A DNA stretch of 64,000 bases. It comes from Caldilineaceae bacterium SB0661_bin_34. Its GTDB lineage: Bacteria > Chloroflexota > Anaerolineae > Caldilineales > Caldilineaceae. A model generated the notes under the pieces. It had not been told where the DNA came from and did not search any database. It saw only the letters and a program-made list of their open reading frames with translations. Below are positions 27,811 through 36,403 of the stretch, piece after piece. Numbering within the stretch: the first letter of the stretch is position 1; the number at the start of each line of letters is the position of its first letter. Made by a program: the position numbers and the translations under genes. The stretch lies in contig VXMJ01000026.1 in the NCBI GenBank assembly GCA_009841145.1, forward strand, positions 62,001-126,000, in the 5' to 3' direction.

Positions 27811-29547
27811 CTATTCCAATCCCAGGCGCAACAGTTCGTTCAATTCGGAGTTTGGATCGGCCATCAACGACAGCCGGTCGCCGTATTCGCGCACGCACCC
27901 ATTCTCCAGGATCAGAATGTCGTCCGCCTTCTCCACGGACTTGAGGCGATGCGCAATCACGATCCCCGTACAACCGTCAAGCAGTTCCTGCAGTGCGGAT
28001 TCCACTTCCAGTTCCGTAGCCGGATCCAGACGCGCTGCGGCCTCGTCCAGAATGACGATGGACGGGCCGCGCAGGAACAGGCGGACCAATGCCAACCGCT
28101 GGGCTTCCCCGGCCGACAGGGCCAGGCTTGAACTTGACAATCCGGTCTCCAATCCGGCCGGCAGGCCGGTCAGCCATCCGGTCAGGTTGAGTCTGTCAAT
28201 CGCGGCCAGAATGCGCTCGTCGGGAACCTGCGGGTCGAACATCGTCAGGTTCTGGCGCAGGGTCCCGCGGAAGAACTGGACTTCCTGAGTGACTACTCCG
28301 ACCAGAGAACGCAGCGTCTGCAGACGCAATGAGCGGAGATCCGTACCGTTCAGGGAAATGGTCCCGGCATCCGGGTCGTACAACCGGTTCAACAGCCTAG
28401 TGACCGTCGTCTTGCCGCTGCCGGTGCGGCCCAGGATGCCCAGTGTGCGTCCCGGTTCAATGTCAAACGACACATCCTCCAGGACTGGGACTTCATTGGA
28501 TGCGTAACGGAAGGACACGTTGGCGAACCGGACCCGAGGCGGGGCCTGACCCGCGTTTGAGAGACTTCCGTCCGCCAAAGCCGACCGGGTGTCCAGCAGT
28601 TCCTGAATGCGGACCAGACTTCCTCCTGCCTTTTGGAGTTCCTCCATCTGATGGGAAAGGTTCTCAAGGGGCCAGAACAATAGGTTCAGGTAGGCCATCA
28701 ACAGATAGACCGTGCCGATGGACATTTCGCCTCGCAGGACCAGCCATCCACCACCGCCAACCAGGAGTCCGGTTCCTGTGCCCATGATGGCCAGGTTCAG
28801 GGGCCACATGAGATTACCCAGGCTGAAGGCTCGTTGGCCTCGGCTAATCTGTTCACGGATGAGGTTCAACATCTGACGGATGGTGTAGGGCACCCCGCCC
28901 AGTGACTTGATGTCCTCGAGACTGGCCAGTCGCTCCTCGACAAAGCCGAATAGTTGGGCAGTCGCCTCGCGCAGTCGTTCGTTGTACGGCACACCAAAGT
29001 GCCTCATGGCCAGCATGACCCAGATGGACAGCGCCAGAAAGCAAAGCATTCCCCCGAAGACTCGCCAATCCTCGGCTGCCACGACACCGAGGATTCCAAG
29101 GAGAATCAGGGAGGCGCTGACCAGCCGAATGCCGAAGACCGAGAAGAAGTGGGCCAACTGATTGCTGTCTCCGTCAATTCGTTCCAGCATCACGCCGGGT
29201 GGGTGCCGGTTGAAGAACGTCATGTCCAACCCGATGCAGTGTTGGAGCAGGTCCTCGCGCAGCCGATTGGTTGCGGCCCATGCCACCGATTCGCCGAGGT
29301 ACTGCATCAGGGCATCGGCCAGGTGTCGGACGATGTTGACAAACACGTACAACGCCACTGCCTGAAGCAGGATGCGCTGACTGTCCTGGGCTACCACACC
29401 GTCGATGAAATCCCGAAGAATGCGCGGACCCCACACCGCTCCAATCGTGCTGGTCAGGACGGCCAGTGCCAGCAACAGGACGTGCCAGCGGTAGGGGCCC
29501 AAGTAACGCGCCAGGAAGGTGCGATACAGGGCTAGGGTTGGTCTCAA
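27811..29547 (-). CDS. ABC exporter half-transporter, catalytically competent subunit
   Basis: Half-transporter of 578 residues, partner of the gene 10 bp downstream. Residues ~1-320 are the transmembrane domain. The ATPase domain has Walker A GRTGSGKTTV, an unusual signature LSAGEAQR, Walker B IVILDEAAARLD with catalytic Glu, and switch His in VIAHRLKSV. With the partner this gives one consensus and one degenerate ATP site. TTG 29547 is the likely start: GGAG lies 8 bases upstream and the protein then begins MRPTLALYRTFLARYLG, a family-like start. A terminator-like hairpin with a T-rich tail lies only about 30 bp before this start, so expression may be attenuated. Confidence 0.9.
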   Translation of the reverse strand: MRPTLALYRTFLARYLGPYRWHVLLLALAVLTSTIGAVWGPRILRDFIDGVVAQDSQRILLQAVALYVFVNIVRHLADALMQYLGESVAWAATNRLREDLLQHCIGLDMTFFNRHPPGVMLERIDGDSNQLAHFFSVFGIRLVSASLILLGILGVVAAEDWRVFGGMLCFLALSIWVMLAMRHFGVPYNERLREATAQLFGFVEERLASLEDIKSLGGVPYTIRQMLNLIREQISRGQRAFSLGNLMWPLNLAIMGTGTGLLVGGGGWLVLRGEMSIGTVYLLMAYLNLLFWPLENLSHQMEELQKAGGSLVRIQELLDTRSALADGSLSNAGQAPPRVRFANVSFRYASNEVPVLEDVSFDIEPGRTLGILGRTGSGKTTVTRLLNRLYDPDAGTISLNGTDLRSLRLQTLRSLVGVVTQEVQFFRGTLRQNLTMFDPQVPDERILAAIDRLNLTGWLTGLPAGLETGLSSSSLALSAGEAQRLALVRLFLRGPSIVILDEAAARLDPATELEVESALQELLDGCTGIVIAHRLKSVEKADDILILENGCVREYGDRLSLMADPNSELNELLRLGLE

Positions 29548-29571
29548 GGTCGCTGCTCCGAAAACGCCTGG

Positions 29572-29605
29572 GAAAGAAAAAGCCGCGGACCAAATCTCCG
29601 CGGCT
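29572..29605 (-). terminator. rho-independent terminator or attenuator before the ABC exporter operon
   Basis: On the reverse strand AGCCGCGGA (29605-29597), a 7-nt loop and TCCGCGGCT (29589-29581) form a perfect 9-bp stem, followed at once by TTTTCTTTCC. This is a canonical intrinsic terminator. It is 24-33 bp upstream of the TTG start of the exporter gene and about 380 bp after the MBL gene stop. Confidence 0.75.
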
Positions 29606-29982
29606 CGAGTCCTTTAGGCGGCCAGCGAGGTTGTTCTATCGGAGAATCCGGTCACCGGGGTGTTGGTGTGATCGCATGAACCTATACACGTTTTCTATCC
29701 TCCCCGGTGTGTTGGGCGGTGCTTGCGCGCCGCGGAGTAAGCCGGGGAACTATACCGTAGAACTACCACCGGACCCCCAAAAACGAAGTGTGAGATTCGG
29801 TTGCCAATGGAGGGCGGTTGCGATTCGCGACCTGGTTCCGGGCGGCGTCCTGCCACCGTGGGATATCCGAGCGTTGTAGTCTGTGCGACAACCAAGGGCG
29901 GAGTGACTTGCCTATGCCGACGGCCCGGCACCTGCCTTGAATCAGGAATTCGTCCTGTCACAATTGGCCGACCAAGCCACGA
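29606..29982. other. intergenic region, no gene seen
   Basis: This 377 bp gap between the MBL hydrolase and the exporter terminator holds no credible ORF. A TATAGT on the reverse strand near 29750 is a weak -10 candidate. Together with the terminator at 29572-29605 it could be a long untranslated leader of the ABC operon. I do not recognise a riboswitch or T-box consensus. Confidence 0.4.
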
Positions 29983-30705
29983 TCAGTCCTCGGGCAGGAA
30001 CTGTTCTTGCACAAACAATTTTAGGCGTCGAGCAGCATCGCCCGCAACCGGAGGACCATGGCTGCATGCCAGATACCGCAAGCTGCTGCCGTATGTCGCC
30101 AACACTCTGCGCACACTGCGTACGCACTCGGCCCGTTCCGGAGTGATGTGCCAGAGCGGAACCCGCACCACACCGCCATAACATGTGCACAAATCGCCGG
30201 TCAACAGGATGCCCGTGTCCGCATGCAGGTAGCTGACGTGTCCAGGGGAGTGGCCAGGTGTGTGTATGGTTGTGAATTCTCCTCCAACCATCTCGCCGTC
30301 GGCAACGAAGTGTGATGGCGAAGTGCCCGGAAACGGCTTGCCGATCCGTTGGGTCAGCTTCACCATCAGGCGCGTCGGGTCCGGCTGGTCCGCTGTCCGA
30401 AACTCCCGCATGCCGGGATGCTGGAGCACTGGGGCTTCCAGCCGGTGGCACAGCACCGGAACCCGCAAGGCGTGGCTGAACTCGTATAGGCCTCCGGCAT
30501 GGTCCAAGTCTGCATGTGTCAGGACGATGCGGCCGATGTCGGTAAGCCGGAACCCGCAATCTTGGATTTCCTCCAGCATTGCCTTGCCGTGTCCTGGATA
30601 GCCACAATCAACCAGGGTTAGGTCCCTGCGGCCACTCCAAAGATACGCATTGACGCGGGGCGCAGGACTCTCGAAGTGCCACAGGCCCGGCAGCAGCTCC
30701 TTCAT
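29983..30705 (-). CDS. MBL-fold metallo-hydrolase
   Basis: Metallo-beta-lactamase-fold hydrolase of 240 residues. The metal motif is THADLDHAGG (H64, D66, D68, H69), the HxDxDH variant of HxHxDH. Further ligands are in HTPGHSPGHV, LLTGDLCTC and ACSHGP. It resembles glyoxalase II-like or generic YqgX-type thioester/phosphodiester hydrolases, but the substrate cannot be assigned. Its ATG overlaps the stop of the preceding 93-residue gene by 4 bp (ATGA), so they are translationally coupled. Confidence 0.88.
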   Translation of the reverse strand: MKELLPGLWHFESPAPRVNAYLWSGRRDLTLVDCGYPGHGKAMLEEIQDCGFRLTDIGRIVLTHADLDHAGGLYEFSHALRVPVLCHRLEAPVLQHPGMREFRTADQPDPTRLMVKLTQRIGKPFPGTSPSHFVADGEMVGGEFTTIHTPGHSPGHVSYLHADTGILLTGDLCTCYGGVVRVPLWHITPERAECVRSVRRVLATYGSSLRYLACSHGPPVAGDAARRLKLFVQEQFLPED

Positions 30706-30983
30706 GTCCGGTTGCCTGGCACGCGCACTGTGCTGCCCAGATGCCGCAACCGGGCTCGGGGATGGCTGGTTGCCCGTTCGAACGCGGTGTCATCGGTCGA
30801 GGCATGCCGCAGCCGGTCCAGCAGCAAGTCGGGGTTGGCCGCCAGACTGTTAAGCACGTTGCGTTGGTCTTCGCTGAGCTTGAGGCCGGTCATGACAGAG
30901 GCGGGATTGTCGAGAAACGTTTGCCTGCACCGATCGCAGTGCCACAGGTGGCCTATGGCCAGATCAAAGTCCGAGATTCGCAC
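30702..30983 (-). CDS. small zf-HC2-like protein (possible zinc-binding anti-sigma-like)
   Basis: Protein of 93 residues, not assignable to a named family with certainty. Near the N-terminus it has H12-x3-C16-x2-C19 (GHLWHCDRC), the zinc-binding pattern of zf-HC2 anti-sigma factors. The rest is helical (LSEDQRNVLNSLAANPDLLLDRLRHA) with a basic tail. There is no transmembrane segment and no sigma factor gene in the window, so an anti-sigma role is only a suggestion; a structural zinc helix pair is the alternative. It sits between lepB and the MBL gene and overlaps the latter by 4 bp, which argues that it is truly expressed. Confidence 0.65.
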   Translation of the reverse strand: MRISDFDLAIGHLWHCDRCRQTFLDNPASVMTGLKLSEDQRNVLNSLAANPDLLLDRLRHASTDDTAFERATSHPRARLRHLGSTVRVPGNRT

Positions 30984-31065
30984 AGTACATCTTCACCGGC
31001 AATCGGCCGTTGACCGTGCATCGGCCTCGGGAACCCCGGTCGGTAGGCGGGTCGTTATCCATCGC

Positions 31066-31806
31066 CTATGACGAGGGAACCGTCAACTGGATGGCAGGTT
31101 GTTCATGCTGGATCACGCCGGTTTCCCCGAGCGGCCACACCGTTAACCAGGCTTGGCCGATCAATGTTTCCCGATCGAGTAGTCCCCAAACATGGCTGTC
31201 CCGCGAATCGGCGCGGTTGTCCCCCAGCACAAACAGCTTGTCCATCCCCACGAGTACCGGGCCTGCATCATATTCGTACTCAATGAGCGGCCAGGGTTCG
31301 GTGGTGGGCAAGCCGTTGATGTAGACCTGCCCCCTGCGAATCTCAACTGTGTCGCCCGGAACCCCGATGATCCGTTTGATCAGGTCACCGGTTCCAGCAT
31401 CGGGATGTTGGAACACGATCACGTCTCCGCGCCGGGGTTCCCGGGTCAAGTAGGCTAGCTTGTTGACGATTACAAACTCGCGTTCGGTGAAGTTCGGCTC
31501 CATCGAAGTGCCGGCGATTCGATAGCTTTGAACCGACATCCGGGCGAGCGCAAACACGGCAATGGTGAGAATCGAAGTCTCCAGGATCTCGCGCCACAAT
31601 TTGCGCGGACTCTCTTCGGATGCAGCTGAACCGGATGGAATCGGAATCGCAACTGGTGGTGTCTCCCCCGGTGCCGTCCCGGGGACTGCCGCCGCCTGAT
31701 TCACCCTCGTCCCGGCGGTTTGGGATCGAGGTACGGCCCTTCGGGGCTGACGGCGAACATCAACGACAAGTGTGTCGCTGGCGAATTTGGCAACCAAGGA
31801 ATTCAC
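31066..31806 (-). CDS. lepB: signal peptidase I
   Basis: Membrane serine protease of 246 residues that removes signal peptides from exported proteins. One helix (SILTIAVFALARMSV, ~80-95) precedes the catalytic GTSMEP with Ser101. The catalytic Lys is K144 in LIKRIIGVPGD, and the conserved GDNRADSRDSHVWG box follows. The first ~75 residues are a cytoplasmic Pro/Ala/Thr-rich extension. The start is a GTG at 31806 with only a weak ribosome site, so the exact N-terminus is uncertain. Confidence 0.95.
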   Translation of the reverse strand: MNSLVAKFASDTLVVDVRRQPRRAVPRSQTAGTRVNQAAAVPGTAPGETPPVAIPIPSGSAASEESPRKLWREILETSILTIAVFALARMSVQSYRIAGTSMEPNFTEREFVIVNKLAYLTREPRRGDVIVFQHPDAGTGDLIKRIIGVPGDTVEIRRGQVYINGLPTTEPWPLIEYEYDAGPVLVGMDKLFVLGDNRADSRDSHVWGLLDRETLIGQAWLTVWPLGETGVIQHEQPAIQLTVPSS

Positions 31807-31849
31807 CTGCTGTGGCGATTGGTACGACGGCGAAACATTGGGAAAGCGA

Positions 31850-31858
31850 ATTATAGCA
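31850..31858 (-). promoter_or_regulatory. extended -10 promoter of lepB
   Basis: The reverse strand reads TGCTATAAT, a perfect -10 hexamer with extended TGN. It ends 44 bp before the lepB GTG, in the 66-bp gap after the AlbA_2 gene. No matching -35 at 16-18 bp. Confidence 0.6.
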
Positions 31859-31872
31859 ATCGTCGTTGCCGT

Positions 31873-33267
31873 TCACTTTCCAAGGGATGACTGTTTGAGC
31901 AGGTACCTGGTGCCGCGCTTGGCTCCGATCCTGAGTAGGATCCCCCGCTCGACCAGGTCGTTGAGATCCAGACGCAGGGTCTCGGCGCTCACACCGGGAC
32001 ACAGCGCCCGCAGTTCTCGGTTGGTTATGGCTCCTTCATCCGCAACGTACCTTAAGGCTTCCATCTGGCGCTGATTCATCGAGTGCTCCCAATGGCTGGG
32101 TGATCGCGGCGGGTTCTTAGACTTCCGCAGCCTGACCCTCACCCTGTTTGCGTTCGCGTCGAATTCGGGTGGTAGGTGGCCGTGTTGGGCCAGGACGTTG
32201 TAAATCAGGTCGATCCCAAGCCCCAATTCTTCGACGAGTCCAAGGTGATACAGACCCGTCACAAGGTTGGGATTACGACTGAAATGCTCGTCCAGCATGT
32301 TGTCAACCGTGATGTGAGCCGGAAGGCTGCCGGGACTTGACACCTCCAGGTATCCGTCATACATGCGAATTTCGATGGCGCGTCCCGTCAGCGAGTAATC
32401 CCGATGGGCGACCGCATTGACCAGGACTTCGCGTACCACCGACAGCGGATACTCGGTGCGGTCCTCGCGCTCAAGCCCGGTGACAACGGAGTGCATGTCC
32501 ATCTCGTTCCGTACGATCTCCCAGGCGCGGACGATCTGTTGCGGCGCGGTGCCGGTGATTTCTTCTCGTCTGGCGTAGCGGTGTCCGTCCCGATTTTCCT
32601 CCTGTCCTGGCACGGCCTTGAAGTTCACAAATGTGATCCGTGCTTGGGGAATGTGGAACTGAGGGTTGTTTCCGAAGAGCAGAAGCCCGGCCATGGTTGG
32701 CACTTGTTGGGGATCCTGCACGCCCAGGGCCCCAAGAAACCGGTTCAATGTCTCATCCCGAGGCGCAAGGCTGGTCCGGCGCCACTGGCGCCGAAATGCC
32801 TCCAGTTGGTCGAAATCCAAATCGGCGGCGGAAGCCGATCCTGCGAGCGCGTCCTCCCCCGCGATCGTTTGGTTTCGGAGCATGGAGTGGAGCTCTGGCC
32901 CCAGCACGATGCGGTTGACGGAACCCGCACGTACAAGAACACGGCCGTCCAACAGCGAGTGCAGTTGGTCGGTCGGAGACACCTGAAGGATGATCAGCGT
33001 TCCGCTGGGCGCCTCTTCCTCCTGCCAGGAAACCTGGATGTGCGGCGAGGTTTGGGTTTGGGCTACGCGCAGGCACTCGTCCGCCCAGGCGGGATCCACT
33101 TCGGGGTGGATGGTTTGGCCAGAGTCGACACCCAACACGATCCGACCACCGTCGGTGTTGGCCATGGCCACCAGGCATTCCGCCAGCGTATCCGGATCCG
33201 GTTCACCGAGCAGGGCCAGACGCGGGCCTGCCTTCAGGTCTGCCGGGCTGAAAGGAGGATTCGTCAT
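31873..33267 (-). CDS. AlbA_2 / HATPase_c_4 domain protein, putative transcriptional regulator
   Basis: Cytoplasmic protein of 464 residues. The N-terminal AlbA_2 (Schlafen AlbA) domain includes LVAMANTDGGRIVLGVD near residues 32-48. The middle has the HATPase_c_4 pattern: VREVLVNAVAHRDYS and IRMYDGYLEVSSPG, then HFSRNPNLV. The C-terminus looks like a winged helix (INQRQ-like helix, GAITNRELRALCPGVSAETLRLDLNDLVERGIL). Such proteins are annotated as RecG-like ATP-binding or DNA-binding regulators; few have known targets. ATG 33267 has GGAGG upstream (AAAGGAGGATTC on the other strand is the 3' side, so the ribosome site itself is weak). It may control the lepB-MBL operon just downstream (inference). 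Confidence 0.85.
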   Translation of the reverse strand: MTNPPFSPADLKAGPRLALLGEPDPDTLAECLVAMANTDGGRIVLGVDSGQTIHPEVDPAWADECLRVAQTQTSPHIQVSWQEEEAPSGTLIILQVSPTDQLHSLLDGRVLVRAGSVNRIVLGPELHSMLRNQTIAGEDALAGSASAADLDFDQLEAFRRQWRRTSLAPRDETLNRFLGALGVQDPQQVPTMAGLLLFGNNPQFHIPQARITFVNFKAVPGQEENRDGHRYARREEITGTAPQQIVRAWEIVRNEMDMHSVVTGLEREDRTEYPLSVVREVLVNAVAHRDYSLTGRAIEIRMYDGYLEVSSPGSLPAHITVDNMLDEHFSRNPNLVTGLYHLGLVEELGLGIDLIYNVLAQHGHLPPEFDANANRVRVRLRKSKNPPRSPSHWEHSMNQRQMEALRYVADEGAITNRELRALCPGVSAETLRLDLNDLVERGILLRIGAKRGTRYLLKQSSLGK

Positions 33268-33562
33268 GGGTGGGATCCTACTCGTGGCAAGATGACAGGC
33301 CGCCGTCCTCCTCGTCGGTGGGCCTGCGCAGGCCAGTGGTGTCGGGCAACCCCGTCCATTGGGATCGGCATGTGCCTTGGTGTTGCCGACTGCTGCATTG
33401 AGTCGAGTGCCGGATCATGTTCGCGGCTTACGGTGACCGACTCAAGCGAACACGGACAGATACCGGTACCACGCCCAACCGTCGAGCCCAGCATTGGCGC
33501 CTCCAATTCGACGCAAAGGTGGCAGTGGGTTGCATGCAGCCCAGCCTCCTCCCATGCCTGAT
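33268..33562. other. intergenic region between gyrA and the AlbA_2 gene, no gene seen
   Basis: A 295 bp gap. The only ORF in it (80 residues, - strand) is Pro/Arg-rich and family-free, so I do not call it. It should hold the gyrA terminator and the regulator's promoter, but I see no strong hairpin with a T-tract. Confidence 0.4.
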
Positions 33563-36184
33563 CTACTGCGGGTCCTGATCTGATTCCGGCCCTGCCCCGG
33601 CGGTGTGTCCGATCTCGGGCAACAATGGTGGAGCCGCTAAGTCGTCGGCTTCCGGGTCCTCGGTCATGGGCACGACGGCCACCGCGGCTACTTGATCACC
33701 TTCAGCTGTACGGATGACTCGGCTGCCGGCAGCAGTGCGCGACAAGGAACGAATTGGGGCGATCGGGGTTCGCATCACCTTGCCTTGTGCGGTTGCAATC
33801 GCCAATTCCTTGTCATCGGCCACAGTCACGGCACAGGCAATCGGACCCAATTCGTCCAAGCGCCGATGTGACATGGCCCAGTTGCCCTGAGAGTTCCGAC
33901 CCTTTACCGACCACTGCTCCATGGCCATGCGCTTTCCCTTCCCGTGGCCGTACAGAAGCACAATATGGTCATCGTCTGACACCGGCAGGCAGTCCGCCAC
34001 CAAATCGTCGGCCCGCAGCCGGATGCCGCGTACTCCGGACGCCGTAGTGCCCTGATAGCGGATTGCGGTTTCGTCCAAACGCAGACCTTTACCTTGGGTG
34101 GTCAACAGGAACAGGTTGCTGTCACCATCGGTGGCAACGGCCTTGGCAATGGCATCCCCGTCGTGCAGCGTGATAGCAAACTTGCCTGCAGTCCGCAACT
34201 TGGTGAAATCCGACATCCGCATGCGCTTGATGCGTCCCAGGCGGGTTACAAGAATCAAGCTGCGCCAGCGGACCCCGGCCGGCTGGTGTAGAACTGCCTG
34301 TACCTCCTCGTCAGGTTCCAGGGGAACACATCCCCGCAGGGTTTCGCCCCGGGCGGTCCTGGAGCCCTCGGGCAATGCATAGGCGCGGCATGGATAAATA
34401 CGCCCTCGGTCTGTGAAGACCAGATAGGCATCAAGTGAATTGGCGTACAGGAGGTGCTTGACGGCGCTGTCCTCCTTGTCGGAGCGACCGCTTACCCCCT
34501 GACCTCCCAATCCCTGGCCCCGGAACTCGGTGGCTTGGGTCCGCCGTGCGTATAGGCTTTGCCAAACAACGACAAGGTCGTCCTGCTTTACCACCAGGTC
34601 CTCGTCGGACAGTTCTGGCTGCACCCCGTACAGGATCTGGGTCTTTCTGGGGTCCCGGTGGTTTTCCCTGAGCTGGTCCAGTTCCTCTCGGACTACCTGC
34701 CTGAGCTTGTCGGGATTCTCCAACAATTCGGTATAGCCCCTGATCTGTTCCAGCGCGTCCGCATATTCGTCTTCCAGCCGCTGCCGTTCCAAGGCAGCCA
34801 ACCGCCGAAGTGGCATATCCAGGATTTCCTGCGCCTGTCGCTCGGTGAGCTTGAACTCGCCTTGAAGCTGGGAGCTGGCCTCCGCCGCCGAGTCGCTTGC
34901 CCTGACAACCTCCACCACGCGGTCGATGTTGGCCAAGGCCTTGAGCAGACCCTCCAACACGTGGGCGCGGACCCTGACCTTCGCTCGCCGGAATTCGGTG
35001 CGGCGCTCCACCACGTCGATCCGATGGTCGAGATGGCATAGCAGGGCCTGTCGCAGGTTCAGGACCACCGGCTGGTTGTCCAACAAGGCGCGCAGAGTGA
35101 CGGGAAACGACATCTGCAAATCGCTGAACTTGTACACCTGGTTCAGGACTCGCTGTGGGGTGGCGCTGCTCTTCAGTTCCATTACCAGTCGGATGCCGTC
35201 ACGGCCGCTCTCATCGCGCATGTCGACGATTTCCTGCAGCCGCTCACCCTTGTTGACGATGTCGGCGATGCGGGCAATCATGCTGGCCTTGTTCACGCCG
35301 TACGGAATGGATTCGAACACCAAGCGCGTCCGGCTGCGCCCGGGAATCTCCTCGATGCGGCCCTCGGCCCTTACCACAATGCGCCCGCGCCCGGTCTCGA
35401 AGGCCTCGCGAATGCCGTCCGTGCCCAGAATTTGGCCACCCAATGGAAAATCCGGACCCTTGACATAAACCATCAGTTCATCAATGGTCAAGCTGTGTCG
35501 CCGCTTCCAGTTGTCGATGATGAATTTCTGGGCCTCCACAATCTCGCCCAGGTTGTGGGGCGGGATGTTGGTGGCCATGCCCACTGCAATGCCGGTAGTG
35601 CCGTTGATCAGGAGGTTTGGAACCTGGGCCGGCAGGACTACGGGTTCCTGGAGCGAATCGTCGAAGTTTTCCTTCCACGCGACAGTGTCCTCGTCAATGT
35701 CGTTCAACATGGACGCGGCCAAGCGAGCCATGCGCGCTTCCGTATACCGCATCGCAGCCGGGTTGTCTCCGTCCACCGAGCCGAAGTTCCCCTGTCCGTC
35801 CACCAGGGGATACCGCAGGCTGAAGTCCTGCACCATGCGCGCCATGGACTCGTAGACCGAACCGTCGCCGTGCGGGTGGTACTTGCCGAGCACTTCGCCA
35901 ACAATGCGCGCCGATTTCTTGTAGGGGGATCCCGGACGCAATCGCAAATCCGAGTGCATGGCATACAGAATCCGGCGCTGGACCGGTTTCAATCCGTCGC
36001 GGGCATCCGGCAAGGCGCGCGACACGATTACGCTCATGGCGTAATCGACAAAGCTGCCCTCCACCTCGGTGGTTAGGGCTTGGGGCTCAACCCTCCCCAA
36101 GTAGTTCGGCACCACCGCCTGGTTGGTGCCGGCCTGATTGCCACGGGATTGATCCGCCGGGTCCTGAGGTGCGTAATCGGCCAT
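33563..36184 (-). CDS. gyrA: DNA gyrase subunit A
   Basis: Type II topoisomerase subunit of 873 residues that cuts and rejoins DNA with GyrB. N-terminal core: [20 protein letters not shown], then the DNA-gate with catalytic Tyr147 (AMRYTEA). The C-terminal ~340 residues form the DNA-wrapping beta-pinwheel with repeated blades. Two unusual points: the quinolone-site helix reads [11 protein letters not shown], so Gly108 and Glu112 stand at E. coli Ser83 and Asp87; and the GyrA box (QRRGGKG in E. coli) reads QGLGGQG at 557-563, lacking its basic residues. No parC/parE is seen in the window. The alternative is a ParC-like protein, but the length and six-bladed tail favour GyrA. A consensus extended -10 lies 48 bp upstream of the start. 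Confidence 0.94.
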   Translation of the reverse strand: MADYAPQDPADQSRGNQAGTNQAVVPNYLGRVEPQALTTEVEGSFVDYAMSVIVSRALPDARDGLKPVQRRILYAMHSDLRLRPGSPYKKSARIVGEVLGKYHPHGDGSVYESMARMVQDFSLRYPLVDGQGNFGSVDGDNPAAMRYTEARMARLAASMLNDIDEDTVAWKENFDDSLQEPVVLPAQVPNLLINGTTGIAVGMATNIPPHNLGEIVEAQKFIIDNWKRRHSLTIDELMVYVKGPDFPLGGQILGTDGIREAFETGRGRIVVRAEGRIEEIPGRSRTRLVFESIPYGVNKASMIARIADIVNKGERLQEIVDMRDESGRDGIRLVMELKSSATPQRVLNQVYKFSDLQMSFPVTLRALLDNQPVVLNLRQALLCHLDHRIDVVERRTEFRRAKVRVRAHVLEGLLKALANIDRVVEVVRASDSAAEASSQLQGEFKLTERQAQEILDMPLRRLAALERQRLEDEYADALEQIRGYTELLENPDKLRQVVREELDQLRENHRDPRKTQILYGVQPELSDEDLVVKQDDLVVVWQSLYARRTQATEFRGQGLGGQGVSGRSDKEDSAVKHLLYANSLDAYLVFTDRGRIYPCRAYALPEGSRTARGETLRGCVPLEPDEEVQAVLHQPAGVRWRSLILVTRLGRIKRMRMSDFTKLRTAGKFAITLHDGDAIAKAVATDGDSNLFLLTTQGKGLRLDETAIRYQGTTASGVRGIRLRADDLVADCLPVSDDDHIVLLYGHGKGKRMAMEQWSVKGRNSQGNWAMSHRRLDELGPIACAVTVADDKELAIATAQGKVMRTPIAPIRSLSRTAAGSRVIRTAEGDQVAAVAVVPMTEDPEADDLAAPPLLPEIGHTAGAGPESDQDPQ

Positions 36185-36231
36185 AATAGTGCCCCGTCAG
36201 CAACACTCGTCCTGGCTGCTACGGGACCACA

Positions 36232-36240
36232 ATTATACCA
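36232..36240 (-). promoter_or_regulatory. extended -10 promoter of gyrA
   Basis: The reverse strand reads TGGTATAAT (36240-36232), a perfect -10 hexamer with extended TGN. It ends 48 bp before the gyrA ATG at 36184. No convincing -35. Confidence 0.65.
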
Positions 36241-36288
36241 ATTTGAAGGTAGTTTGAGCCGGTGTCACAGCAATTCGGAAGCCTGTGA

Positions 36289-36323
36289 ACAGGGGCATGC
36301 ACCAGTGGTGGTTTCACCCCTGT
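36289..36323. repeat. nested stem-loop between rplI and gyrA
   Basis: ACAGGGG (36289-36295) pairs with CCCCTGT (36317-36323); inside lies a second inverted repeat, CACCA-g-TGGTG. It is about 80 bp downstream of the rplI stop, where a terminator could be, but there is no T-tract. Confidence 0.4.
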
Positions 36324-36384
36324 CCGGGAACACATCAGCTCGGGGCGCGGTGCTGGCGCGACGTGAGTGCTTAGCCCCGGAGGC

Positions 36385-36398
36385 ACCGCCCGGGCGGT
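36385..36398. repeat. 14-bp perfect palindrome after rplI
   Basis: ACCGCCCGGGCGGT is its own reverse complement and lies 5 bp beyond the rplI stop codon. As RNA it can form only a short GC stem; as DNA it could be a dimeric protein site. No function is known. Confidence 0.4.
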
Positions 36399-36403
36399 TC
36401 ACG

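Noticed and set aside
29581..29660. possible T-box or riboswitch before the ABC operon
   Set aside because: The terminator is clear, but the conserved T-box sequence and any riboswitch core I know are absent.
33264..33506. 80-residue ORF between gyrA and the AlbA_2 gene
   Set aside because: Overlaps the regulator start, Pro/Arg-rich, no recognisable domain.
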